Source: a virus
Length of the DNA stretch: 57,321 nt
IMG/VR virus record: IMGVR_UViG_3300026097_000026
Coordinates: 1-57,321 of that record
Strand: one strand, 5' to 3'
Shown here: positions 1 through 7,512 of the stretch, piece after piece
How positions within the stretch are numbered: the stretch's first letter is position 1
Layout: every line of letters begins with the position of its first letter
Notes under the pieces: model-generated
The model's input: the letters and a program-made list of their open reading frames with translations, nothing else
The model's database searches: none
Told to the model about the DNA's origin: nothing
Position numbers and translations under genes: made by a program

Positions 1-245
1 GTGGATCAAAAAACCCACCTTTAACTGCTATTGATATATCTAGACTAACCGATTCGAAATCAGTTTGTGAAGCTAGAATAGAAAACACTGCATACTTTGA
101 CAATGGTCTTAATATAGGTAGTAATGCATACAGTGATAGTTCCGGTGAGGTATTATTAAAGGATGGGTATTACAATACTGAACAAGGTTTTGGTATACTA
201 ATCGAACGAGGTCAAATTAAAACTACAATAAGTTGCCGTCGTTAG
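1..245 (+). CDS. C-terminal fragment of a probable phage surface/structural protein (5' end outside window)
   Basis: An open frame runs in from the left edge (codons in phase with position 3) and stops with TAG at 243-245, giving about 80 residues of C-terminus. The fragment is rich in Asn, Ser, Gly, Thr and Tyr with alternating short hydrophobic segments, which is the composition of beta-rich tail-fibre or virion surface proteins; it ends in an unusual Cys-Arg-Arg tail. No catalytic motif is visible. Its position next to a small conserved gene and a sugar-modification block fits a distal tail or head-decoration gene, but this is inference from composition and context only. Most of the protein lies outside the window. 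Confidence 0.45.
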   Translation, partial: GSKNPPLTAIDISRLTDSKSVCEARIENTAYFDNGLNIGSNAYSDSSGEVLLKDGYYNTEQGFGILIERGQIKTTISCRR

Positions 246-294
246 TATTTATAAACAAATCAAAAATTAAATATATAATAAAAAATAATAGATC

Positions 295-618
295 ATGGAA
301 ACTATTTGGAATATAGCAAATATAAAAAGAATACCATCAACTGGATTAGTAATTGAGGTAACTTATATAATGAAATTTAAAAAGAAAGAAGTTAGTGATA
401 GAAAGGTTGGAATGGTTACATTAGAAGGTGATCCATCTTCTCAAGATTTTATACCATTTGATGAACTAACAGAAGAAATAGTTTTAGGCTGGGTTCAATC
501 TGCAGTAGGTACAGATTCAATTAACAAAATTAAACAAGACTTTGAGTCTAGGTTAGATGAAAAAATTCAGCGTATTGAAAATCCAGAATTTATTGATGGT
601 TTACCATGGTCTAGGTAA
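295..618 (+). CDS. Small conserved phage protein (DUF7936-like), function unknown
   Basis: The product has 107 residues. The layout is distinctive: a Trp-containing N-terminal segment (METIWNI), a central strand-rich part, an FIPFDELTEE segment, GWVQSAVG, a charged helix, and a C-terminal P-x-x-x-x-x-LPW ending. From memory this matches a small family found beside tail-fibre and structural genes of T4-like aquatic phages (DUF7936-like). I could not run a search to confirm it. The start is preceded by an A/T-only leader (AATATATAATAAAAAATAA) that contains a late-promoter-like ATATATAA, which suggests late expression with the structural gene upstream. No enzyme motif is seen. A chaperone or minor virion role is possible but unproven. 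Confidence 0.6.
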   Translation: METIWNIANIKRIPSTGLVIEVTYIMKFKKKEVSDRKVGMVTLEGDPSSQDFIPFDELTEEIVLGWVQSAVGTDSINKIKQDFESRLDEKIQRIENPEFIDGLPWSR

Positions 619-656
619 TGTATTATTAACTGTAGAACTGTAGTACTTAAAGATGT

Positions 657-1871
657 ATGGATAAAATATCATGTGGGATAGTAAGTATTATAATTGGTAG
701 AGAGTATTCTATTGATCCTCTTTTAAATTATTTTAAAAATTTAGAAATCCCTAATGAAATTAACGAATTAAATTTATATTTAATTTTAGGCTGTAATTCA
801 GATTTTATTAAATCACTAAAAAATAAGATACAAGGGTTAAATTTAAATAAAAAATATAATAAAATAATCTTTGTATCAGGTAACATGAAATGCCATTCTA
901 ATTTAAGTTGGGATGAATGGGAAACATTTACTAGAAATAAAGATACTCTACTAAAGCATAGGTCAGCTTTAAAAAATATAGATATAGGTTTAAATTCAGC
1001 TAAAAATGAAACTTATATTCATTTTGTTGATGATGATACTATTCCACCTATATACACACTAAATCATCTATATAAATCATATCATAAAATACATAATTGC
1101 GGTATAGCAAGTGGTATTTATTTTAATAAAAAATGGTTAGGACCTACTATAGTCACAGGTAATGAAGAACTAAAACGTAGAATAGTTTGTAGTATAAATA
1201 AAAAAATTTGGAAAGAAATATCAATCGATGATTTAACTACAACTAATTATAAAGATGTAGGATTTGTAGGTAATGGGTGTATGTTAGTTTTAGGTGCAGA
1301 TATTAAAAAGATTATACCTTTACATGACTATAGAGAACTGTACGATGATACCGCTGCCCCTGATTTTATATTATCTAGAAGAATTAGAGGCCTAGGTAAA
1401 AAAATATCAATAGTCCCTTCAGTTATTGCAAAACATTTAGATCAAAATGGAGATCCTGTAGGTCTTTCAGAGTCTTACTTAAACAATATTAAATCAGATA
1501 AAAACTTAACTAAAATTTTAGTTTTACATTATACTAAATATTTAAATTATCAAAAATTAAGTAGAATGTTTGATAAGATATTGGTTATATCTACTAAAGA
1601 AACAAATTTAAAATCTTTGGATAATCTAAAAACCATTGAAAATTTACAAGTTATAGAAAAAAGTATTAAATCTACATGTGAAAAATATTTAACTTATAGT
1701 AAATTAGATGGTCAATCAAGATTTTATTCTATCTTGGAAGAAATTTATAATTATATAAAAAACAAATCCAATTATAAATTATATAACTATAGACAAGCAT
1801 CAAATGACATTGTAGCATTACCATCGTTGAATAGCAGTAAATTAAAAACACTATTAAATACATCTCCATGA
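657..1871 (+). CDS. Glycosyltransferase, GT-A fold (GT2-like)
   Basis: The product has 404 residues. The first ~230 look like a GT-A nucleotide-sugar transferase: a strand/loop start (SCGIVSIIIG), a later hydrophobic strand, and an Asp-rich metal-binding motif VDDDT at residues 124-128 following IHF, with a following Gly-Asn-Gly segment (FVGNGCM) and an acidic acceptor-side segment (YDDTAAPDF). The C-terminal ~150 residues are Lys/Asn-rich and of unknown role. It opens a five-gene block (this gene, a small coiled protein, sulfotransferase, GT25-like, GT9-like) whose genes touch or overlap: its stop overlaps the next ATG as ATGA. Substrate and acceptor cannot be read from sequence; host surface glycan or virion protein are both possible. 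Confidence 0.7.
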   Translation: MDKISCGIVSIIIGREYSIDPLLNYFKNLEIPNEINELNLYLILGCNSDFIKSLKNKIQGLNLNKKYNKIIFVSGNMKCHSNLSWDEWETFTRNKDTLLKHRSALKNIDIGLNSAKNETYIHFVDDDTIPPIYTLNHLYKSYHKIHNCGIASGIYFNKKWLGPTIVTGNEELKRRIVCSINKKIWKEISIDDLTTTNYKDVGFVGNGCMLVLGADIKKIIPLHDYRELYDDTAAPDFILSRRIRGLGKKISIVPSVIAKHLDQNGDPVGLSESYLNNIKSDKNLTKILVLHYTKYLNYQKLSRMFDKILVISTKETNLKSLDNLKTIENLQVIEKSIKSTCEKYLTYSKLDGQSRFYSILEEIYNYIKNKSNYKLYNYRQASNDIVALPSLNSSKLKTLLNTSP

Positions 1872-2119
1872 ATAATCACATAAAATTAACAGAAGAAGAA
1901 ATAAAAATTAGTAATGAAATTTATAATAAAAAAATTGAACATTTAATTAAGTTAGGTGAAATTAAACTTTCTGAAATTAACAATGAAAAGAAAACGGAGG
2001 AATCTTATTTTAATTTAACAGAAATAAATACCAGGGAAACTCAATTTTTAAATGAATTAAATAAAAAATATGGTCCTGGTACTGTAGACATATCAACACA
2101 TCAGTATATACAAAAGTAA
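1868..2119 (+). CDS. Small coiled-coil protein in sugar block, function unknown
   Basis: The product has 83 residues and is mostly charged and helical (many Glu, Lys, Ile, Leu in heptad-like spacing), ending in a short non-helical tail with KKYGPGTVDIST. It overlaps the preceding glycosyltransferase stop by 4 nt (ATGA), and its TAA shares its last base with the next ATG (TAATG), so it is translationally coupled on both sides. The KYGxGxVD-type ending occurs in other small phage coiled-coil proteins I have seen, where it follows a long helix; no function is known to me. A structural or chaperone role for the adjacent enzymes is only a guess. Confidence 0.6.
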   Translation: MNNHIKLTEEEIKISNEIYNKKIEHLIKLGEIKLSEINNEKKTEESYFNLTEINTRETQFLNELNKKYGPGTVDISTHQYIQK

Positions 2120-2934
2120 TGAAACAAATATTTTTTCAGAGTTCTTTACCAAGATCTGGTAGTACTTTATTACAAAACATATTAGGACAAAATCCAGATT
2201 TTTATACAACGCCTACATCAGGATTATTGGAAATGCTATATAGATCTAAAAATGCCTTTTCAGAATCTCCTGAATTTAAAGCACAAGATAAAGATATAAT
2301 GAAAAGAGCTTTTATGGGTTACTGTAAAGGCGCTTTAGAAGGATATTTTTCTAATATAACCAATAAAAAATATATAGTTGATAAATCAAGAGCATGGGGT
2401 GTTAATTATGATTTTTTAAATAGCTTTTATACTGATCCTAAGATTATTTGTATGATTAGAGATCCTAGAGATATATTTGCATCTATGGAAAAAAATTATA
2501 GAAAAAATCCTCACATTAATTCTGGCATTATTAATAATCCTGAGTTAAAAGGAACTACGGTTGAAAAGAGAATAGATCATTTTGCGACTACTCCACCAGT
2601 TGGTTTAAGTTTTGATTGGTTAAGGGATATCATATCACAGGAAATTTATAAAAAAATACTATTCATTAAATATGAAAATTTAACTAAAGAACCTCATGTT
2701 GAACTAAATAAGATCTATAACTTTTTAGGTGTAAACCAGTATGAACATGACTTTTCAAATATTGAACAAGTAACACATGAAGATGATAAAATACATGGTA
2801 TCTTTGGTGATCATATTATTAGAAACGAAGTTAAACCACTTAAATCAGATGCTAACAAAATATTAGGAATAACTGGTAGTAATTGGATTAGAAATAACTA
2901 TGATTGGTTTTATCAACATTTTAATTATTATTAG
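2119..2934 (+). CDS. PAPS-dependent sulfotransferase
   Basis: The product has 271 residues. The 5'-phosphosulfate-binding loop is clear near the N-terminus (LPRSGSTLLQ, residues 10-19), following a beta strand IFFQ. The 3'-phosphate-binding motif appears at MIRDPRDIFASM (residues 112-123), with Arg114 and Ser122 in the expected places. A VDKSRAWG segment lies between them. Known members transfer sulfate from PAPS to sugars, peptides or small molecules. Placed between glycosyltransferase genes, this one probably sulfates a glycan made or extended by the block. PAPS would come from the host. Such genes occur sporadically in aquatic T4-like phages. Acceptor unknown. Confidence 0.85.
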   Translation: MKQIFFQSSLPRSGSTLLQNILGQNPDFYTTPTSGLLEMLYRSKNAFSESPEFKAQDKDIMKRAFMGYCKGALEGYFSNITNKKYIVDKSRAWGVNYDFLNSFYTDPKIICMIRDPRDIFASMEKNYRKNPHINSGIINNPELKGTTVEKRIDHFATTPPVGLSFDWLRDIISQEIYKKILFIKYENLTKEPHVELNKIYNFLGVNQYEHDFSNIEQVTHEDDKIHGIFGDHIIRNEVKPLKSDANKILGITGSNWIRNNYDWFYQHFNYY

Positions 2935-2935
2935 T

Positions 2936-3559
2936 ATGATTTATGATTTAAATAATTTTTTTGATAAAGTTTTTTATATTAACTTAGATAAGGACATTAA
3001 TAGAAATAAAAATATTCTTAGCCAATTTAAAAAATATAATATAACAAATTACGAAAGAATTCCTGGTGTAGTTTTTAATAGTATACCTGATAAATCATTT
3101 TGGCGTAATTTTAATAAATTTGATGAAAAATATATCTTAGGTAGTATGGGGTGTAGGGCATCTCATAAATTAGCAATAGATATAGCAATAGAAAGAAATT
3201 ATCAAAAAATATTAATTTTAGAGGATGATATTTATTTTACAGAAGATCCAAATAAAATATTAAATCAAAATTTAAATACTCTTAGTAATTGGGATATGTT
3301 ATACTTTGGTGGAACTGTAGAAAATCATTTTAATGGTCAAATAGTAGGAGCATATGCTTATGGTTTAAACCGCAAATTAATTGAAGAATCTTATTTTATG
3401 TTACCTACATCAGGTATGGAGGTTGATAATTTTTATGCTAAAATACTTTATCATATGAGTTATAATAATAGCCCTATAGGCAAATACTTAATTAAGAAAC
3501 TTGACCCTTTTAATACAGTAAAGGTTAATTTTAACTATAAATCAAATATAAGAAATTAA
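2936..3559 (+). CDS. Glycosyltransferase family 25-like protein
   Basis: I chose the ATG at 2936, two bases after the sulfotransferase stop. An in-frame ATG at 2900 would add twelve hydrophobic residues and overlap the upstream gene. The resulting 207 residues carry the GT25 signature: an N-terminal VFYINLDKDINRN block (residues 12-24) where the donor nucleotide binds, GCRASH at 72-77, and a metal-binding LEDDIYF at 95-101. Family members include LPS galactosyl- and glucosyltransferases. The protein is slightly shorter than bacterial members (about 250), ending soon after the conserved core. It probably adds a hexose to a surface glycan together with the neighbouring transferases. Confidence 0.85.
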   Translation: MIYDLNNFFDKVFYINLDKDINRNKNILSQFKKYNITNYERIPGVVFNSIPDKSFWRNFNKFDEKYILGSMGCRASHKLAIDIAIERNYQKILILEDDIYFTEDPNKILNQNLNTLSNWDMLYFGGTVENHFNGQIVGAYAYGLNRKLIEESYFMLPTSGMEVDNFYAKILYHMSYNNSPIGKYLIKKLDPFNTVKVNFNYKSNIRN

Positions 3560-3573
3560 AAATAAAAAAAGTT

Positions 3574-4452
3574 ATGCAAGTTATATTTCACATTGACGGA
3601 GGTTTAGGTAAACATATTATGGCAACCGCTATATTAAAGGTTATTAAAAAATATCATCCAACTGATAAGATTCATGTAGTTTGTGGTTACACTGATGTAT
3701 TTAAGAATAATCCTTTAGTGGATGAAATTCATCAAAATGGGCAACATGGTGCTTTTTATCAAAATCATATTAAAGGAAATGAATCTGATACTAAATTGTA
3801 TTTCACTGATCCATATACACACTCAGATTTTATTTTAGAAAAAGATCATTTATTTAATATTTGGTGTAAACAGTGGGGAATGGAATATAATGGTGAAACT
3901 CCACAATTATATTTAACACAATCTGAAATAGATTATTTTTCACCCTTTTACCAAACAGAAAAACCTATTTTGGTAATACAGCCAAATGGAGGTCCACAAA
4001 ACCAAGGATTTAATTATTCATGGACTAGAGATATCCCAGAGCCTACTATACTAAATGTAATCCAAAAATTTAAAGATAGTCATACTATCATTCATATTAA
4101 ACGAGAGGATCAAAAAATATATCCAGATACTTTACAAGCTTTAGATAATTATAGAAGTATAGCAATTTTATTAATGTTGTCTGATAAGAGATTACTAATA
4201 GATTCATTTTCACAACACTTAGCTGCTAGTCTAGGTTTAAAATCAACAGTGTGTTGGGTAACTACTAAACCAAAGATATTTGGGTATGATCTACATGATA
4301 ACATTACACCAAATAAATTTGACTTAAAGGTTGATTTTCCTACTAATTTATATCAACCGTTTGGACTTTCTCAAGATATTAGTTCATGCCCTTACAGTGA
4401 TTTAGGTAAAATATTTAATGACAGTGCTATTATTAAATCTTTAAAATCTTAA
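3574..4452 (+). CDS. Glycosyltransferase family 9 (heptosyltransferase)-like protein
   Basis: The product has 292 residues with a GT-B/ADP-heptose transferase look. The N-terminus HIDGGLGKHIMATAIL matches the Gly-rich first loop (G-G-L/I-G-D-x-L/I-x-x-T/S) of GT9, followed by the VVCGY strand. In the second half, a strand LVIQPNGGPQ corresponds to the nucleotide-binding entry, and a later DSFSQHLAASLG segment matches the D-x-x-x-x-H-x-A-x-x-x-G motif that closes the donor site in this family. It is shorter than typical GT9 enzymes (about 340). It ends the first sugar block; a spacer and a new leader element follow. Confidence 0.75.
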   Translation: MQVIFHIDGGLGKHIMATAILKVIKKYHPTDKIHVVCGYTDVFKNNPLVDEIHQNGQHGAFYQNHIKGNESDTKLYFTDPYTHSDFILEKDHLFNIWCKQWGMEYNGETPQLYLTQSEIDYFSPFYQTEKPILVIQPNGGPQNQGFNYSWTRDIPEPTILNVIQKFKDSHTIIHIKREDQKIYPDTLQALDNYRSIAILLMLSDKRLLIDSFSQHLAASLGLKSTVCWVTTKPKIFGYDLHDNITPNKFDLKVDFPTNLYQPFGLSQDISSCPYSDLGKIFNDSAIIKSLKS

Positions 4453-4485
4453 TAAGATTATAGTAAACTAAATTGTTATAATCAA

Positions 4486-4497
4486 TATAAAAATAAA
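4486..4497 (+). promoter_or_regulatory. TATAAAAATAAA leader element before dUTPase
   Basis: A 12-base element lies 5 bases before the dUTPase ATG. The identical 12-mer precedes five other genes in the window (clamp, polymerase C-half, uvsX, gp55, gp44), always 3-11 bases from the start codon. Either a phage promoter giving an almost leaderless mRNA or an A-rich ribosome-recruiting site would fit; no Shine-Dalgarno sequence is present. Confidence 0.45.
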
Positions 4498-4502
4498 AAT
4501 AT

Positions 4503-4997
4503 ATGGCTAATACTGATAATAAATGCAAGGATCTCGAAGTAAGAGATTATTTTACAGAAAACGGATATAGTAAATCTAAAAATTCATTAGAAGATTTATA
4601 TTCGCTACAAGCAGAAACTCAAAAAATGTATTTTAAGAAACAAGGTCGTAAACCTTTTTCTGAAATGAATATAGGTGATGTTATTGATTTTCTTATGGTA
4701 ACTAATCATGCAATTATAGATGAACTTCATGAAATGGTAGATGCAGTAGGAGGTATTGATGATGGTGTAGGTAATGCAGCATGGAAGCCATGGAAGTCTG
4801 CTAATAAAGATATTAGACAAAAATCACTATCTGATTTATCACCAGGAGATCTTAAGGAACTTAAGATGGAGTGGATTGATGTAATGCACTTTGTATTTAA
4901 TGCAGGTTTAGCATTAGGAATAACACCTAAAGAATTTTATAATTACTACCTAAGTAAGAACGAAGCGAATTGGGAAAGACAACGAAATAATTACTAA
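4503..4997 (+). CDS. Dimeric all-alpha dUTP diphosphatase (dUTPase)
   Basis: The product has 164 residues. It shows the all-alpha NTP pyrophosphatase pattern: a helix LQAETQKMYF (residues 35-44), then DELHEM with Glu74 and Glu77, the family-typical Trp pair WKPWK (94-98), and EWIDVMHF with Glu123 and Asp126. These two E-x-x-E/D pairs bind the Mg ions that activate water on dUTP. Dimeric dUTPases of this kind (Leishmania, Campylobacter, many phages) convert dUTP to dUMP, preventing uracil incorporation and feeding dTMP synthesis. It lies directly before the polymerase gene (11-base gap), so both are probably one transcription unit. It is unrelated to trimeric beta-barrel dUTPases. Confidence 0.85.
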   Translation: MANTDNKCKDLEVRDYFTENGYSKSKNSLEDLYSLQAETQKMYFKKQGRKPFSEMNIGDVIDFLMVTNHAIIDELHEMVDAVGGIDDGVGNAAWKPWKSANKDIRQKSLSDLSPGDLKELKMEWIDVMHFVFNAGLALGITPKEFYNYYLSKNEANWERQRNNY

Positions 4998-5008
4998 AAT
5001 AAAAATAT

Positions 5009-6412
5009 ATGCTATTAGACATAACTCAAGAAGATAGACAATTATGGGTATCTTATTATAACTTAAATGGTGAAACTAGATTTAAAATATATGACTTAAA
5101 ACCTGATGATATGTTTAATTGGGAAGTCTGCTCAGAAGGTGATCCTAAAGCAGATCCAAAAATAACTAATTGGGATGGTAGACCGGTTAAAAAAGCTAGG
5201 TCTAGGTATTTAAATAAGTATCGTCAAATAGAATATTTATATTCATTACCTGAATCCGACAAGAAATTAATATATGGGTACTATTATCCTAAGACTTATT
5301 TTGTTGATATTGAAGTTGAGGTTACTGATTCATTCCCAGAACCTTCTAAAGCAGAAAACCCAGTAACAGCAATATGTATTGTTACTCCATCTAAGGAATG
5401 TATTGTTTTGGCTACTAAAGATTTAAGTAGAGAAAAGCAAAATAAAATACAAAAACAAATTGATGAACATTTTTCTAATTTAAATGAAACTTTTAGTTTT
5501 CATTTTAAACATTTTAAGTCAGAATATGATATGATGTATACCTTTCTTAAATCATTTGTTAGAAAAATGCCAATGATGACAGGATGGAATTATATTAATT
5601 TTGACTGGAAGTATATAATTACTCGATCAAGAAAACTTGGTATAGATCCTTCAATAGCATCGCCCATCGATCGTCTCTTTGGTAGGGATGAATTCCCATG
5701 CCATGTAGGTATAACCGATTATTTAGATATCTATGCAAAATGGGATAGAACTGTTGATATTAAAGAAGATTTTAAGTTAGATACAGTAGGTGAAGCTGTT
5801 GTTGGGGTTAAAAAGGTTAAATATGATGGCACTATCCAAGATATGTACGAAAGGGAGTATCCTAAATATATTTTTTATAATGCAATTGATACTGCATTGG
5901 TATATTTAATTCATAAAAAAATTAAAACAATGGAAATTGCTTTAACTATTGCTCATATGAGTGAAATTAGTATATTTAAAGCAAGTTCACCTGTTGCAAT
6001 TACTGAATCTTTATTAGCAAGAGAATTTTTATCATCAAACAGAGTTATGGCAAAAGATCCTAAAGCACCACCAGTAAAAAGACAACAATATGAAGGTGCT
6101 TTTGTTAAAGAACCTAAAACAGGTAAACACTCTGCTGTTGCTGCATTTGATTTTGCTTCACTATATCCTTCAATTATGAGACAATTAAATGTATCACCTG
6201 AGAGCTTTATAAAAAAGGTTGATTCTAACAAAAGAAAACAAGAAGAATCTGATGATAAAATTGTTTCAGTTACAGGAGCAGTATATTCTACTGAAAAATC
6301 AATTCTTAAAACAATATTAACAAGACTCTATTCACAACGACGTGAGTATAAGAAAACATCTTTTGAATTACAACAAAAAGCATATGACATGGAAAAAGAG
6401 CTTAAAGTCTAA
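5009..6412 (+). CDS. 43A: DNA polymerase family B, N-terminal half (gp43A): exonuclease and palm motif A
   Basis: The product has 467 residues. Exonuclease motifs are intact: Exo I FVDIEVE (Asp100, Glu102), Exo II WNYINFD (residues 193-199), Exo III YNAID (290-294). Polymerase motif A is present as DFASLYPSI (381-389), and the fingers entry SQRREYKK follows at 442-449. The frame then stops after a charged helical stretch, before motif B. Motifs B and C occur in a separate gene at 21635-22777, and the two products total 847 residues, close to T4 gp43 (898). The gene is followed by its own terminator (6462-6490). No intein residues are seen at the break, so the halves presumably assemble non-covalently. 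Split gene 43 is known in some Aeromonas T4-like phages; the distance here is unusual. Confidence 0.95.
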   Translation: MLLDITQEDRQLWVSYYNLNGETRFKIYDLKPDDMFNWEVCSEGDPKADPKITNWDGRPVKKARSRYLNKYRQIEYLYSLPESDKKLIYGYYYPKTYFVDIEVEVTDSFPEPSKAENPVTAICIVTPSKECIVLATKDLSREKQNKIQKQIDEHFSNLNETFSFHFKHFKSEYDMMYTFLKSFVRKMPMMTGWNYINFDWKYIITRSRKLGIDPSIASPIDRLFGRDEFPCHVGITDYLDIYAKWDRTVDIKEDFKLDTVGEAVVGVKKVKYDGTIQDMYEREYPKYIFYNAIDTALVYLIHKKIKTMEIALTIAHMSEISIFKASSPVAITESLLAREFLSSNRVMAKDPKAPPVKRQQYEGAFVKEPKTGKHSAVAAFDFASLYPSIMRQLNVSPESFIKKVDSNKRKQEESDDKIVSVTGAVYSTEKSILKTILTRLYSQRREYKKTSFELQQKAYDMEKELKV

Positions 6413-6461
6413 AAATAATTATGATATTCTTTTTCATAGACTAATAAATAATATACCCAAC

Positions 6462-6490
6462 AAAATAAGGTTTACTGCCTTATTTTTTTT
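6462..6490 (+). terminator. Intrinsic terminator after polymerase N-half
   Basis: A 9-bp perfect stem (AAAATAAGG / CCTTATTTT) with a 7-base loop is followed by a run of eight Ts. It separates 43A from the nrd genes and so makes the polymerase half an independently ended transcript. Confidence 0.8.
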
Positions 6491-6511
6491 CTTAAAAATT
6501 AAATAATAAAC

Positions 6512-7492
6512 ATGGAAAACAACATTTTTGAACCTAGAGTTAACATTTTACCGTATCAATATCCTCAATTATTAGAGTATAAAGATGCCATTAGACATTC
6601 ATACTGGATAGATACTGAATTTAATTTTACTACTGATATTAATGACTTTAAAACAAAAGTTAATGATAGTGAACGTGAGGCTATTAAAAGAACAATGTTG
6701 GCTATCGCACAAATAGAGGTAAGTGTAAAAACTTTCTGGGCAGACATGTATAAAAGAATGCCAATTACAGAAATTGGTGATGTGGGTATGACTTTTGCCG
6801 AGTCTGAGGTTAGACATAAAGATGCTTATGCTAGATTAATCAGAATCTTAGGTTTAGAAGAAGAATTTAAAACTGTGGTGGAAATACCAGCAATTAAAGG
6901 TCGAATTAACTACTTAAAAAAATATTTAAACGGCACTCGTAGTCGAGATGATAAAATGTATACTAAATCAGTTTTATTGTTTTCACTATTTATAGAACAT
7001 GTAAGTTTATTTAGTCAATTTTTAATTATGATGAGCTTTAATAAAGACCGAAATATATTTAAAGGTATTTCAAATGTAGTTGAAGCTACTAGTAAGGAAG
7101 AAGACATACATGGTAATTTTGGTTCAGAAGTAATTAATATTATTAAAAAAGAAAACCCAGAATGGTTTGATGAAGAATTTAACCAATTAATTTATTCTGC
7201 TAGTAAAAAAGCATATAAAGCTGAATGTGATATATTAGACTGGATTTTTGAACATGGTGAATTAGACTTTTTACCAAAAGATACGGTTAAAGAATTTATC
7301 AAAAACCGTTTTAACAACTCTTTGAAACGAATTGATATGGAACCTATTTTTGAAATTGATATAAATAAACTAGAAACAACTACATGGTTTGATGTAGAAA
7401 TACTTTCAACTAAAGAGGGAGATTTTTTCTATAAGAAAAGTATTGATTATAATAAAAAGAGTAAGGCAATTACAGAAGACGATTTATTTTAA
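6512..7492 (+). CDS. nrdB: Class I ribonucleotide reductase, small (radical) subunit
   Basis: The product has 326 residues. Metal ligands are visible: Glu69 in AQIEVSVKTFW, Glu99 and His102 in ESEVRHKDAY, and a later E-D-I-H in KEEDIHGNFG. Tyr106, four residues after His102, sits where the radical-bearing Tyr122 of E. coli lies. The first ligand is Glu rather than the Asp84 of E. coli; the QIEVSVKTFW segment resembles flavobacterial NrdB, as I recall it. Some flavobacterial NrdB proteins carry an N-terminal ATP-cone, but this one does not: conserved sequence begins within 25 residues. It pairs with NrdA, 20 bases downstream, to make dNTPs for replication. Confidence 0.95.
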   Translation: MENNIFEPRVNILPYQYPQLLEYKDAIRHSYWIDTEFNFTTDINDFKTKVNDSEREAIKRTMLAIAQIEVSVKTFWADMYKRMPITEIGDVGMTFAESEVRHKDAYARLIRILGLEEEFKTVVEIPAIKGRINYLKKYLNGTRSRDDKMYTKSVLLFSLFIEHVSLFSQFLIMMSFNKDRNIFKGISNVVEATSKEEDIHGNFGSEVINIIKKENPEWFDEEFNQLIYSASKKAYKAECDILDWIFEHGELDFLPKDTVKEFIKNRFNNSLKRIDMEPIFEIDINKLETTTWFDVEILSTKEGDFFYKKSIDYNKKSKAITEDDLF

Positions 7493-7512
7493 TATTTAAA
7501 AACAAAAATTAC

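Noticed and set aside
2900-2935. Longer start for the GT25-like gene
   Set aside because: The extra 12 residues are hydrophobic and overlap the sulfotransferase end; family similarity begins after the ATG at 2936.
5009-6412. Polymerase split as another split intein
   Set aside because: The end of 43A has no Cys/Ser followed by an intein block A, and the start of 43B has no His-Asn followed by Cys, Ser or Thr; the ends are ordinary charged helices.
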